Source of the DNA: Herpetosiphonaceae bacterium
GTDB lineage: Bacteria; Chloroflexota; Chloroflexia; Chloroflexales; Herpetosiphonaceae
DNA: 43,133 bases
Assembly: GCA_013538855.1 (NCBI GenBank)
Contig: JABXJS010000050.1
Coordinates: 1-43,133, forward strand
Reading direction: 5' to 3'
Within the stretch, counting starts at the first letter, position 1, and each line of letters begins with the position of its first letter. The notes beneath the pieces are model-generated. The model ran no database searches, was not told the DNA's origin, and saw only the letters and a list, made by a program, of their open reading frames with translations. Shown here piece by piece: positions 25,484 through 33,297 of the stretch. The translations under genes and the position numbers were made by a program.

Positions 25484-27772
25484 ATGAATCCAACGCTTAT
25501 GCTTGCTGATCAGGTCATTCCAGTTCGTGAGATCTACTGGAACCTGCCGGAATGGATCGAGATCTTTCTCTATGTCGTTGCGATCGGGGCCATCGGCGTG
25601 ATGTTTTTCAAGATGTACCAGGACGTCATGCTCTGGCGCAAAGGCCACGCTGTGGCGCGCTCGGCCAGCTTTGGCAGCCGCGTCTGGTCCACAACCGCCG
25701 ACATCTTTGGCCAGAAGCGCGTGCTGCGTGATCGTGTGCCGGGAATTATGCACACGTTTATCTTCTACGGCTTTCTGGCGCTGTTTATTGGCACCGATAT
25801 CATCGCCGCCGAGGCCGATTTTACGATCCCACTCGCTGGCGATCAGGCTGGTAAAATTCTCACCGGCGGCTTCTATCAATATTACGAGCTGATCCTCGAT
25901 GTGATGGGCCTGGTGTTCTTTGTCGGTTTGGTCTGGGCCACAGTCCGTCGCTACCGCGTCAAGCCCACCCGCCTCGATAACCGCCGCACCGATCTGTGGG
26001 TGCTTGGCTCCCTCTTCTTTATTCTGGTTGGTGGCTACTTGATCGAGGGCCTGCGTCTGGCCAATCAGACGATGGCGGTGTCTGGCCCCAACGGCTCGGT
26101 TGTCGAAGCTATCGTCTATGAGCAGAGCTGGGCCAAGTGGTCGGTCTTTGGCTATCCGCTCGCCGCGCTGCTGCGCGCGCTTGGCCTCGGCGTGACTCGC
26201 GCCGCCGATGGCTCGCTGGTGACCAGCGGTGTGGCCCTGGCCACGCACCAGGCGCTGTGGATCACCCACATGATCGTCGTGTTCGCCTTTGTGGCCTCGA
26301 TCCCGTTCTCGAAGTTTCGCCACATCTTCTACACGCCGCTCAATAACTTATTCCGCGACACCGACCCCAAGGGCGCGCTCGATCCTATTCCCAACATGGA
26401 GGCAGAGCTTGAGAAAGACGAGCCGAAGCTTGGCGTCCAGAGCCTGGGCGACTTCAGCTGGAAGCGGCGCATGGACTTCGACGCCTGTATGCGCTGCGGC
26501 CGCTGCCAGGCCAACTGCCCCGCCTTCGCCGCCGGCACCGAGCTGTCGCCGAAGTGGCTGATCACGAAGATGAGCGATCTGATGCACGGTGGTCCCATCC
26601 TCAAGCGTGATGGCACCATCGTGATGGTGCAGTCTGGCCCCGTCAGCGGCGATGCTCTGCACTCTGGCGGCGTCACCGCCAATGTCGATCCGGCCGGCCA
26701 CAATGTGCGCGTCGTTGAGGGCGCGATCGAGACGCTGCCGCTCTACGAAAACGAGATCGTCACCGAGAACGAGCTGTGGTCGTGTACCACCTGCCGCGCC
26801 TGTATGACCGAGTGTCCGGCCACCATTGAGCACGTCGACGATATCATCGACTTCCGCCGCAATCTCACGATGGTGCTTGGTGAGATTCCCTCTGGCGTGA
26901 AGACGGTGCTCCAGGGCATCGAGCGCTCCGGCAACCCGTGGAAGCTGCCGCAGCGCAGCCGCACCGAGTGGGCCGCTGGCCTTGATGTGCCCACCTTGGC
27001 TGAAAAAGAAGAGGTCGAGGTGCTCTACTGGGTCGGCTGCGCGCCATCCTATGATGATCGCTCCAAAAAGACCGCGCGCGCAATGGTCCAGCTGATGCAG
27101 CGCGCCGGTGTCGACTTCGCCATCCTGGGCGACGAGGAGACCTGTACCGGCGATCCCGCCCGCCGCATGGGCGAGGAGCTGCTCTACGAGCAGCAGGCCA
27201 CCACCAACAACGAGACCTTCAGCCAGTATAAGTTCAAGAAGGTTGTGACAACCTGCGCCCACTGCTTCAACACGATCAAAAACGAGTATCCGCAGTTCGG
27301 CGGCAAGGCCGGCATCGACTACGAGGTCATCCACCACACTGAGTACCTCAACGATCTCGTGGAGCAGGGCAAGCTCACCCCGACTGTGCCGCTCAACCAG
27401 AAGGTCGTCTATCACGACCCCTGCTATATCGGCCGCTACAACGATATCTACGAGGAGCCGCGCAGCGTTCTGCAGCATATTCCTGGCGTCGAGTTGGTCG
27501 AGGCCGGCGAGCGCAACCGCGAGAAGGCCATGTGCTGTGGTGGCGGCGGCGGCAATGTCTGGATGGAGGGCTGGGGCGATAAAGGCATCAACGTCATTCG
27601 CCTTGAGCAGCTTCAGACCAACCAGCCCGACACGGTGGCGATGGGCTGCCCCTTCTGTATGGTCATGTTCGAGGACGCCGCCAAGAACACCGGCCAGGGC
27701 GAGACGCTTGGCCGCAAGGATGTTGCCGAGATGTTGCTCGAATCCTTGGAGCCGGAGACGCCTAGCGCCTAG
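25484..27772 (+). CDS. EtfD/HdrD-like membrane Fe-S oxidoreductase (probable ETF:quinone link)
   Basis: A 762-residue fusion. Residues 20-285 hold about six membrane helices of the nitrate-reductase-gamma/cytochrome b type, with His90, His132-like aromatic region and His255/His262 as possible haem ligands. Next come two [4Fe-4S] ferredoxin motifs: Cys335/338/341/345 and Cys434/437/440/444. The C-terminal half has two CCG domains as in heterodisulfide reductase HdrB/HdrD: Cys519, Cys554, Cys591/594 and Cys647, Cys684/685, Cys722/725. This architecture matches Rv0338c (EtfD) of mycobacteria, which passes electrons from electron-transfer flavoprotein to menaquinone during fatty acid oxidation. 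No etfAB genes are adjacent. Alternatives are a GlcF/LutA-type or Hdr-like reductase. GAGGAA precedes the ATG; own promoter and terminator make it a single-gene unit. Confidence 0.88.
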   Translation: MNPTLMLADQVIPVREIYWNLPEWIEIFLYVVAIGAIGVMFFKMYQDVMLWRKGHAVARSASFGSRVWSTTADIFGQKRVLRDRVPGIMHTFIFYGFLALFIGTDIIAAEADFTIPLAGDQAGKILTGGFYQYYELILDVMGLVFFVGLVWATVRRYRVKPTRLDNRRTDLWVLGSLFFILVGGYLIEGLRLANQTMAVSGPNGSVVEAIVYEQSWAKWSVFGYPLAALLRALGLGVTRAADGSLVTSGVALATHQALWITHMIVVFAFVASIPFSKFRHIFYTPLNNLFRDTDPKGALDPIPNMEAELEKDEPKLGVQSLGDFSWKRRMDFDACMRCGRCQANCPAFAAGTELSPKWLITKMSDLMHGGPILKRDGTIVMVQSGPVSGDALHSGGVTANVDPAGHNVRVVEGAIETLPLYENEIVTENELWSCTTCRACMTECPATIEHVDDIIDFRRNLTMVLGEIPSGVKTVLQGIERSGNPWKLPQRSRTEWAAGLDVPTLAEKEEVEVLYWVGCAPSYDDRSKKTARAMVQLMQRAGVDFAILGDEETCTGDPARRMGEELLYEQQATTNNETFSQYKFKKVVTTCAHCFNTIKNEYPQFGGKAGIDYEVIHHTEYLNDLVEQGKLTPTVPLNQKVVYHDPCYIGRYNDIYEEPRSVLQHIPGVELVEAGERNREKAMCCGGGGGNVWMEGWGDKGINVIRLEQLQTNQPDTVAMGCPFCMVMFEDAAKNTGQGETLGRKDVAEMLLESLEPETPSA

Positions 27773-27789
27773 CAGTCGCTAAAGCACCA

Positions 27790-27828
27790 AGCCCCGCCGG
27801 TCGCACGCTGTGACCGGCGGGGCTTTTG
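27790..27828 (+). terminator. Intrinsic terminator of the EtfD-like gene
   Basis: A 13-bp perfect stem (27790-27802 with 27812-27824, 9-base loop) followed by TTTTG. It begins 18 bp past the stop codon. Confidence 0.85.
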
Positions 27829-28094
27829 TGTGCTTGCTGCCGAATGCCGCGCGTGGCTCAGTCTGCTGCTGGGATGGGGAGCGGCGAATAAAGAACCCGC
27901 CGAGGTGTGTGGCTGTGTCGCTGCGCAGGTGACCGTGGCACCTGCGCTGGTGCGGCGCACGACCATGGCGTGCAGAGCGCGGAGCCGTGACCGTGGCACG
28001 GCGCAGCCGACCCGCTGACGCAGGCAGTGGGGCGCAGCTAGCACCAAGCCCTGGCTAGCCTAGAGACCGTTGCTGCTGCGCTGGTGGCTTGGCG
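27829..28094. other. Non-coding gap with a three-hairpin array
   Basis: No gene is seen between the terminator and the end of the DUF3592 gene; short frames on both strands lack start signals. The gap contains three successive hairpins with the loop ACC(G/A)TGG (27923-28002) and a 12-base match, GTGGGGCGCAGC at 28027-28038, to the 96-bp repeat unit of the 7.6-8.15 kb region. Confidence 0.6.
27923..28002. repeat. Three consecutive hairpins sharing an ACC(G/A)TGG loop
   Basis: Hairpin 1: GCGCAGGTG (27923-27931) with CACCTGCGC (27939-27947), loop ACCGTGG. Hairpin 2: GCACG (27957-27961) with CGTGC (27969-27973), loop ACCATGG. Hairpin 3: GCCGTG (27984-27989) with CACGGC (27997-28002), loop ACCGTGG. 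Loops are identical or one base apart while the stems differ but remain paired. Loop-to-loop spacing is 30 and 28 bp. Confidence 0.6.
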
Positions 28095-28559
28095 CTAGTA
28101 GGTTGGACTGCGCCGCTGAAACAGCAGAAATACGCCAAATGCCACCGCCCCCGCGCTGCCGATGGTGATGACGGCAAAGATCACCACAAGCATGCCATAG
28201 GCATCGATGGTGTTGACGGTGTTGTGGTCTGGATTACGCGCATCGTAGTGCACGGTGATGGGGCTGTTGCTGCTGTAGCGGCAGAGCGTATCTTCGCCAA
28301 TCGAAGTGTTGGTGTAGCGTTGGCCATTGACATAAAATTCGTAGTTCAGCGTGCATGTGCTGCGGCGATAGCGCCGCGAGCTGCTGGTGCTCGTCTCGTA
28401 GCGCACACTCTCGCGGCGAAAGAGCACGAGGCCCTGCGCGGTGCTGCCGCTGTTGAGCATGCGCATGGTTGGCAGCACGCCCGAGAATTGGAAAAGTCCT
28501 AGCCCTAGGACAAAGCCGAGCAGTCCAAGCACAATAAACGATACGGCATTCTGACGCAT
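28095..28559 (-). CDS. DUF3592 domain membrane protein
   Basis: A 154-residue protein. The ATG at 28559 has GGGAGGA upstream; the frame is open to 28772 but that part lacks signals. A hydrophobic helix (about 5-30) is followed by an extracytoplasmic beta-rich domain with TCTLNYEFYVNGQRYTNTSI and the closing ITVHYDARNPDHNTV, which is the DUF3592 signature (v.V.YdP.nP), and a second helix (about 120-145). Function unknown in the family. Two cysteines (in STCTLNY and EDTLCRYS) could form a disulfide. It converges with the EtfD-like gene. Confidence 0.75.
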   Translation of the reverse strand: MRQNAVSFIVLGLLGFVLGLGLFQFSGVLPTMRMLNSGSTAQGLVLFRRESVRYETSTSSSRRYRRSTCTLNYEFYVNGQRYTNTSIGEDTLCRYSSNSPITVHYDARNPDHNTVNTIDAYGMLVVIFAVITIGSAGAVAFGVFLLFQRRSPTY

Positions 28560-29030
28560 GTGGTCCTCCCGCTTCTGTAGGTGCAGTGCGTATGCGGTTG
28601 CGTTGGCGCTAGCGTTAGCGCTGGAGCAAAAAGTATGTGCCAAAGGCCGCCATTGCCGTGTGCGGCCGTGGTTTTGTACCGTGATCTCCGTCGCGCTCCA
28701 GAACCGCTGAGCGCAATGTGCATAAAAACTGCCGTGGAGCGCTAGTTTCCATACGGCTGTTTGGCGTATCACGTTGCTCGATTGTGGTGAGGCCCAGGCT
28801 GTGCGCTGCTGCGGGGCTATGGTTTAGGAGGATGCTGCGCGTGTGGTTTGTTGCTGGCTGTGCTACAGCAGGGCCTGGCCTTGCTCAGCCGCTGGCGGTG
28901 GGGTGCCGAGCGCCAAGCGGCGACGTGTCAAGCGTCTGCAGCGGCACGGGTGCTGAATGTGCCATCGCCGCCTGAAGCACCGCAGGCGGCGATGGCGTTC
29001 TGCTACTGAACTGATCGCGGGCCAGCGGTG
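28560..29030. other. 471-bp gap, no gene recognised
   Basis: Between the DUF3592 gene and the end of the thioredoxin gene (both minus). A plus-strand frame at 28718-28975 has no ribosome binding site and an unlikely Cys/Trp-rich composition, so I leave it out. The only structured element is the hairpin at 28961-28996. Confidence 0.5.
28961..28996. terminator. 14-bp hairpin downstream of the thioredoxin gene
   Basis: Perfect arms 28961-28974 and 28983-28996 with an 8-base loop, 34 bp past the thioredoxin stop codon. No T-tract on the minus strand. Confidence 0.55.
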
Positions 29031-29744
29031 CTAGACATGTGCTGCTAGGCGCTGCTTGAGCGCCGACAGCGGCTGCGCGCCGACGATTTGGTCGACAACA
29101 CGTCCATTTTTGAAGATCAGCAGGGTTGGAATGCTCATCACATTGAAGCGCTGGGCCGTGGCTGGATTTTCATCGACGTTGAGCTTGCCGACCACCGCTC
29201 GTCCGGCGAACTCTTGTGCCAGCGCATCAATGCTTGGTGCGATGGTGCGGCATGGCCCGCACCAGGCGGCCCAGAAATCGACGAGCACGGGCTGTGCGCC
29301 TTTGATCGTTTGCTCAAAGTTGGCGTCGGTCAGTTTAAGCGGTGTTCCGCCGCCTTGGGCGGGATGATCGGCAAAGGGTTCGCTGCTGGCCTGGGCCAGC
29401 TTGGGCAGCGGCTCCCCCTGCGCAAAGGCCGCGAGCGCTGGCCGCAGCTGCTCCGCTGTTAGTGCGCCCTGTGTGCGTCCAACCACCGCGCCGTTGTGCA
29501 CAAAGACAAGCGTGGGCACAGCTTTGACCGCATAGTCGGCGACGAGCTTCGGGTTATCCTCGACGTTGATTTTAGCAAACAGAATGCGGCCCTCGAACTG
29601 AATCGCTAGCAGCGCTAGCTCCTTATCGAGCGCTGCGGTGGCGCTGGTCTTTGGACGGTAGAATACAGCTACCAGCGGCAGTCCGGTGGCAAGCACGCGG
29701 TCAAAGCTCTGCTCGTTGGTATGGATAGGTGTTGAGAACGTCAT
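29031..29744 (-). CDS. Tandem thioredoxin-domain protein with an inactive first domain
   Basis: A 237-residue protein of two thioredoxin folds. The second (about 135-237) is canonical: [15 protein letters not shown] with the active Cys162-Cys165 pair, [10 protein letters not shown] and cis-Pro in [11 protein letters not shown]. The first (about 1-112) has the same fold signals ([25 protein letters not shown], cis-Pro in [11 protein letters not shown]) but KTSA where CxxC should be, so it cannot do disulfide exchange. A short Gln/Pro/Gly-rich linker joins them. No signal peptide, so cytoplasmic. The ATG at 29744 has AAGGAG upstream; the frame extends upstream to 29927 but without signals. The first domain may bind substrates. 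A perfect LexA-box core lies 178 bp upstream, next to a TATACT. Confidence 0.88.
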   Translation of the reverse strand: MTFSTPIHTNEQSFDRVLATGLPLVAVFYRPKTSATAALDKELALLAIQFEGRILFAKINVEDNPKLVADYAVKAVPTLVFVHNGAVVGRTQGALTAEQLRPALAAFAQGEPLPKLAQASSEPFADHPAQGGGTPLKLTDANFEQTIKGAQPVLVDFWAAWCGPCRTIAPSIDALAQEFAGRAVVGKLNVDENPATAQRFNVMSIPTLLIFKNGRVVDQIVGAQPLSALKQRLAAHV

Positions 29745-29912
29745 TGTTCGCTCCTTGGCTATACGCTGCTTGCTGCTTGAACATACGTCGGTCTCGATAG
29801 TGCTACGTGACGCACCTATGTTTGCAGACAAGGGCACAATTTTCGTCTGTCGATGCGTTTGGCGGTATCTGCATGTATTGTAGGACGAATTATGGGCCAT
29901 GTGCGCTAGAGA

Positions 29913-29933
29913 AGTATAAAAGAACATATGTTC
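29913..29933 (-). promoter_or_regulatory. LexA-box-like palindrome next to a -10 box, thioredoxin gene
   Basis: GAACATATGTTC (29922-29933) is a perfect palindrome and fits the Gram-positive LexA core GAACN4GTTC exactly; with flanks it matches 12 of 14 consensus positions. On the minus strand TATACT (29918-29913) follows immediately, so the box would lie in the promoter spacer of the thioredoxin gene. No good -35 is seen, and the leader would be about 160 bases. Confidence 0.5.
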
Positions 29934-29967
29934 GTGGTTTTTGTGGCTTGTACAGCCATTTCACTGC

Positions 29968-29997
29968 TTGACGCTAGCAAAATAACATCGCTATAAT
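29968..29997 (+). promoter_or_regulatory. Promoter of the VanW gene
   Basis: TTGACG (29968-29973), 18-bp spacer, TATAAT (29992-29997). The predicted start near 30004 leaves a leader of about 77 bases. It is probably shared with the AI-2E gene downstream. Confidence 0.75.
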
Positions 29998-30080
29998 AGC
30001 TGTATGCTTAATGAGCCCCCCTAGCGATCCTAATCGAGCTTCACCTATCAAGACACGATTGGATCAAGAGAACTTTCGCT

Positions 30081-32045
30081 ATGTCGGTAGCTGGCGCTAC
30101 ACATCATCCACAGGCAATCGCATACGCCAAAGCTGGACTCATGGCGATCCTTGAGGGTCGGTATCAGCGCAGCCGGGCCTTTCTTGAGCGTGCTGTCGCC
30201 CTCGACCCGATGCTTGGCGAGGCGTGGCGCTGGCTCGGTGCCCTCCACGATGGCTCGAAGCGTGCGATTTGTTTACAGTGGGCGCAGCGCTCGATACCGC
30301 ATGCCACGATTCCGCCGCTGCCACAGCCGCGCGAGGTGTCTCCGCCAGCTATTCCAGCTGCACAGTCCACGCCAGCTGCGCACGCGGAAGCAGAGCCAGC
30401 AGGTGCGGCGACCAGCCTACGCTCACCGTGGCGCACCTGGACCATGGCCACGACCACGCTGGTGTTGGCCTCGCTTGTTGCGCTGGGCGGCTTTGAGCTA
30501 GCCTATGCTGATCGGATCTATCCTGGCGTGCAGGCCTTTGGTGTCTCGCTGAGCGGCATGGCTGCGTCTGAGGCGCAGGGTGTGCTGGCTCCACGCCTGA
30601 CTGCATGGGCCGCGCAGTCGCTGAACATTCAGGCGGGCGACCAGCAGTGGACGCTGCCGCTTGGTCGGCTGGTCAACTTTGATCCGCAGCATGTAGCGAC
30701 ATCAGCGTACCAGGTTGGGCGTAGTGGCTCGTGGAGCAGTCGGCTGCACGCGCAGGGCCATGCGCTGCTGCGCGATCTGCCTGTGCCGGGGCTAGCGCTG
30801 CCCGAGGCGACGCTGACGCAGCTGCTTGATGCGGTTGCAGAACAGGTGGATCGGCCTGCGCAGTCGGCCATCCTGCACCATGGCGACGATGGCGCGTGGC
30901 TGATCATCGACGATCAGGTGGGGCAAGTGCTTGATCGCGCCGCTGCCCGCCAAGCCATTGTCGACTACTGGAGCAGCATCGACTGGGCGGGGCAGCCCCA
31001 TGCTGGCTCCCTGCGGCTGCCGGTCCAAACGCTTGCGCCAGCCCAGACCAGCGCCGATCTACAGCCGAAGCTGCCGCAAATCCAAGCGCAAACTGCCGCG
31101 CCGCTGCTGCTGAAAACCGCCGATCAAGAGTGGGCGCTGGAGCGCGCGCCGCTGCTGAATGTTACGCAGCCCTGGCGGCCAGGCCAGCCGATCGCTGCTG
31201 ATCGCACAGCGATTCGTGCACAGCTCAGCGAGCTTGCTGCTGCCTATGATCGTCAGCCGCAGCCCTCCATGCTGGTGCGCGAGGGCAACTTCGCCCGCGA
31301 GTGGCGCTTGCCGCAAACTGGCCGCGCCCTTGATGTTGACGCCGCTGCGGACCTGGTGGTCGCTGAGCTAGAGCACCCCAGCGACCAGCCGCTCACGCTG
31401 CCTGTGGTCACGACTCAGCCGCCACCTGGCGATCTGGAGCAGCTGGGCATTATTGCGCAGATCGGCCAGGGCAAGTCACAGTTCGCCTCGTACTCCTCGC
31501 CGAATCGCGATGCCAATGTGCAGGTGGGCGGCAGCGAGTTCGACGGGCTGCTGATCGCCCCCGGCGAGGTGCTGTCGTTTGATGCGACGGTTGGCGAGAT
31601 CAGCGCTGCGAAAGGCTATGCGCTGGGCGAGATGATTGCCGGCGGCGTGGTGGTGCCAAGCTTTGGCGGCGGTATTTGCCAGGTCTCAACAACCCTCTTC
31701 CGGGCGGCGTTTTGGTCGGGCCTTGATGTTGTCGAGCGCCACTTCCACTCCTGGCGGCTGGCCTGGTACGAGGTCGATGCACCGCCGGGCATGGATGCCA
31801 CGATTGCGCTTGGCGGCCCTGATCTTAAGCTGCGCAACAACACCGCTGGCTACATCTTGATCGATGTTGACACCGATCTAAGCGCGAAGACGCAAACCTT
31901 CACCCTTTATGGCACGCCTCGTGATATTGAAGTGCGTATGCTTGGCCCGGACTGGGCTGGCGGCGGCATAGTCATCACGCGCCAAATTTTCCAAGACCAA
32001 AATCTTATACAGGAAGATCACTGGGCCAGCTACTACACACAGTGA
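30081..32045 (+). CDS. VanW family membrane-anchored protein with N-terminal TPR-like segment
   Basis: A 654-residue protein. Residues 8-75 look like tetratricopeptide-type helices (AIAYAKAGLMAILEGRYQRSRAFLERAVALDPMLGEAWRWLGAL), followed by a Pro/Ala-rich linker, one membrane helix (about 118-140), an extracellular region with two domains resembling the peptidoglycan-binding-4 type (about 150-300 and 335-455), and a C-terminal VanW domain (about 475-620) with FDATVGEISAAKGYALGEMIAGG, the hallmark GGGICQVSTTLFRAAFWSGL and ERHFHSW. VanW proteins occur in vancomycin-resistance and cell-wall loci, but their activity is unknown. The TPR part would be cytoplasmic and the VanW part outside. The ribosome binding site is weak (AAGAGA). 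Followed after 19 bp by an AI-2E gene. Confidence 0.88.
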   Translation: MSVAGATHHPQAIAYAKAGLMAILEGRYQRSRAFLERAVALDPMLGEAWRWLGALHDGSKRAICLQWAQRSIPHATIPPLPQPREVSPPAIPAAQSTPAAHAEAEPAGAATSLRSPWRTWTMATTTLVLASLVALGGFELAYADRIYPGVQAFGVSLSGMAASEAQGVLAPRLTAWAAQSLNIQAGDQQWTLPLGRLVNFDPQHVATSAYQVGRSGSWSSRLHAQGHALLRDLPVPGLALPEATLTQLLDAVAEQVDRPAQSAILHHGDDGAWLIIDDQVGQVLDRAAARQAIVDYWSSIDWAGQPHAGSLRLPVQTLAPAQTSADLQPKLPQIQAQTAAPLLLKTADQEWALERAPLLNVTQPWRPGQPIAADRTAIRAQLSELAAAYDRQPQPSMLVREGNFAREWRLPQTGRALDVDAAADLVVAELEHPSDQPLTLPVVTTQPPPGDLEQLGIIAQIGQGKSQFASYSSPNRDANVQVGGSEFDGLLIAPGEVLSFDATVGEISAAKGYALGEMIAGGVVVPSFGGGICQVSTTLFRAAFWSGLDVVERHFHSWRLAWYEVDAPPGMDATIALGGPDLKLRNNTAGYILIDVDTDLSAKTQTFTLYGTPRDIEVRMLGPDWAGGGIVITRQIFQDQNLIQEDHWASYYTQ

Positions 32046-32064
32046 TCGCCTGGAAGGAGCTTGT

Positions 32065-33240
32065 GTGGAACAGCCATCGTCTGCGTTGACGGTTCCCTCC
32101 TGGCGTACTCTGGTGCGCTGGACGCTATTAATTGGGGTGATCTGGCTCGTTAGCTGGATGCTCTGGAGCACTGGCACATCGCTGATCCCATTTATTCTCG
32201 GCCTCGTGTTCGCCTATCTCTTGCTGCCACTGGTGAGCTTTTTGAGCCGCTGGCTGCCGCGCTGGGCGGCTATCGTGGTTATCTACCTTGGCGGAATTGG
32301 CGCGCTGGTGGCGGCGGTGATGTTTATCTTTCCGCCGGTGATTAATCAGGTGACTAACTTTTTTGGTGAGCTGCCCGATTTTTGGCAAAATACCGCCCAG
32401 CCCTTTGTGCAAGACCAGCTGACCTGGTACAACGAGCAGGTGCCTGAGAGCGTCCGCAGCGAGATTGACACACAGGTGACCAACGCGACGAACACGCTCA
32501 AAGAAAACGCCTCGACATATGTGCAGAATATCGGTAGCACGCTGCTCTCTGGCATATCGAGCATTTTCCGCACGCTGATCTTCCTGGCCGGCTTTCTGAT
32601 CGTGCCCTTCTGGCTTTTCTATGTGCTGCTCGACGCCGATAAGGGCAAGCGGGCGTTTGATCGCCTGCTGCCGGAAAAGCTGCGTGCTGATATCTGGTCG
32701 ATGCTGACGATTGTTGATCGCGTCTTTGCCGCCTACATCCGGGGTCAGCTCACGCTGGGGCTGATCGTGGGCGTGATGTCGTATGTTGGTCTTTGGGGCG
32801 TTGATCTTATTTTTGGCGTCGAGGTACCCTACAAGCTGCTGCTTAGCGTGGTGGCTGGCTTCACCGAGCTTATTCCCGTCATCGGCCCGATTCTCGGCGC
32901 TATCCCAGCGGTGATCGTGGGCCTGACACAGAGCGTTACCGCCGCGCTGATCATCGGCGGCTTGTATGTCTTGATTCAACAGGTCGAGAACCATATCCTG
33001 GTGCCGCGCATTATCGGCAGCGTGGTCGAGATCCACGCGGCGGTGCTGATGGTGCTGCTGGTGGTCTCCGCAGAGCTAGCGGGCTTGATCGGGGTGATTT
33101 TCTCTGCGCCCTTGGCCGCAGTGGGCCGCGACATCTACATGTATCTCAATGGCCGTCTGCGCCAGCCCGATGATCCGCGCTACCTTCCTGCTGGGGCGCT
33201 GCCCATCCGCGCCTCTGAGGTCAAGGATATGGATGGCTGA
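32065..33240 (+). CDS. AI-2E family transporter (second copy)
   Basis: A 391-residue polytopic membrane protein with a GTG start (AAGGAG five bases upstream; spacing from the VanW stop 19 bp, so co-transcribed). Helices at about 15-60 and 65-85, a soluble region 90-165, then helices including the conserved VEVPYKLLLSVVAGFTELIPVIGPILGAIPAV and EIHAAVLMVLLVVSAELAGLIGVIFSAPLAA. Closest by eye to the YtvI/PerM branch. Coupling with a VanW cell-envelope protein suggests a role in export or envelope homeostasis, but the substrate is unknown. A bidirectional hairpin follows. Confidence 0.87.
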   Translation: MEQPSSALTVPSWRTLVRWTLLIGVIWLVSWMLWSTGTSLIPFILGLVFAYLLLPLVSFLSRWLPRWAAIVVIYLGGIGALVAAVMFIFPPVINQVTNFFGELPDFWQNTAQPFVQDQLTWYNEQVPESVRSEIDTQVTNATNTLKENASTYVQNIGSTLLSGISSIFRTLIFLAGFLIVPFWLFYVLLDADKGKRAFDRLLPEKLRADIWSMLTIVDRVFAAYIRGQLTLGLIVGVMSYVGLWGVDLIFGVEVPYKLLLSVVAGFTELIPVIGPILGAIPAVIVGLTQSVTAALIIGGLYVLIQQVENHILVPRIIGSVVEIHAAVLMVLLVVSAELAGLIGVIFSAPLAAVGRDIYMYLNGRLRQPDDPRYLPAGALPIRASEVKDMDG

Positions 33241-33262
33241 GGCCACGCTGGAGCTAAAACAC

Positions 33263-33292
33263 AACAGCCAGGTCGCTGATGGCCTGGCTGTT
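33263..33292. terminator. Bidirectional hairpin between convergent genes
   Basis: A 10-bp perfect stem (33263-33272 with 33283-33292, 10-base loop). On the minus strand it is followed by GTGTTTTA, and on the plus strand by CTCGTTTA, both weak T-tracts. It separates the AI-2E gene and the HD-domain gene. Confidence 0.65.
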
Positions 33293-33297
33293 CTCGT

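Larger units (their letters stand above)
29745..30080. other. Divergent gap with thioredoxin and VanW promoters
   Basis: It holds a minus-strand TATACT (29918-29913), a perfect SOS-box core (29922-29933) and a plus-strand promoter for the VanW gene (29968-29997). A weaker box-like GAACATACGTCG is at 29779-29790. No gene is visible. Confidence 0.6.

Noticed and set aside
27769-28047. Short genes on either strand in the 27.8-28.1 kb gap
   Set aside because: The frames cover a terminator and a hairpin array and have no start signals.
28718-28975. An 85-codon plus-strand gene
   Set aside because: No ribosome binding site, odd Cys/Trp-rich composition and a downstream hairpin belonging to the thioredoxin gene.
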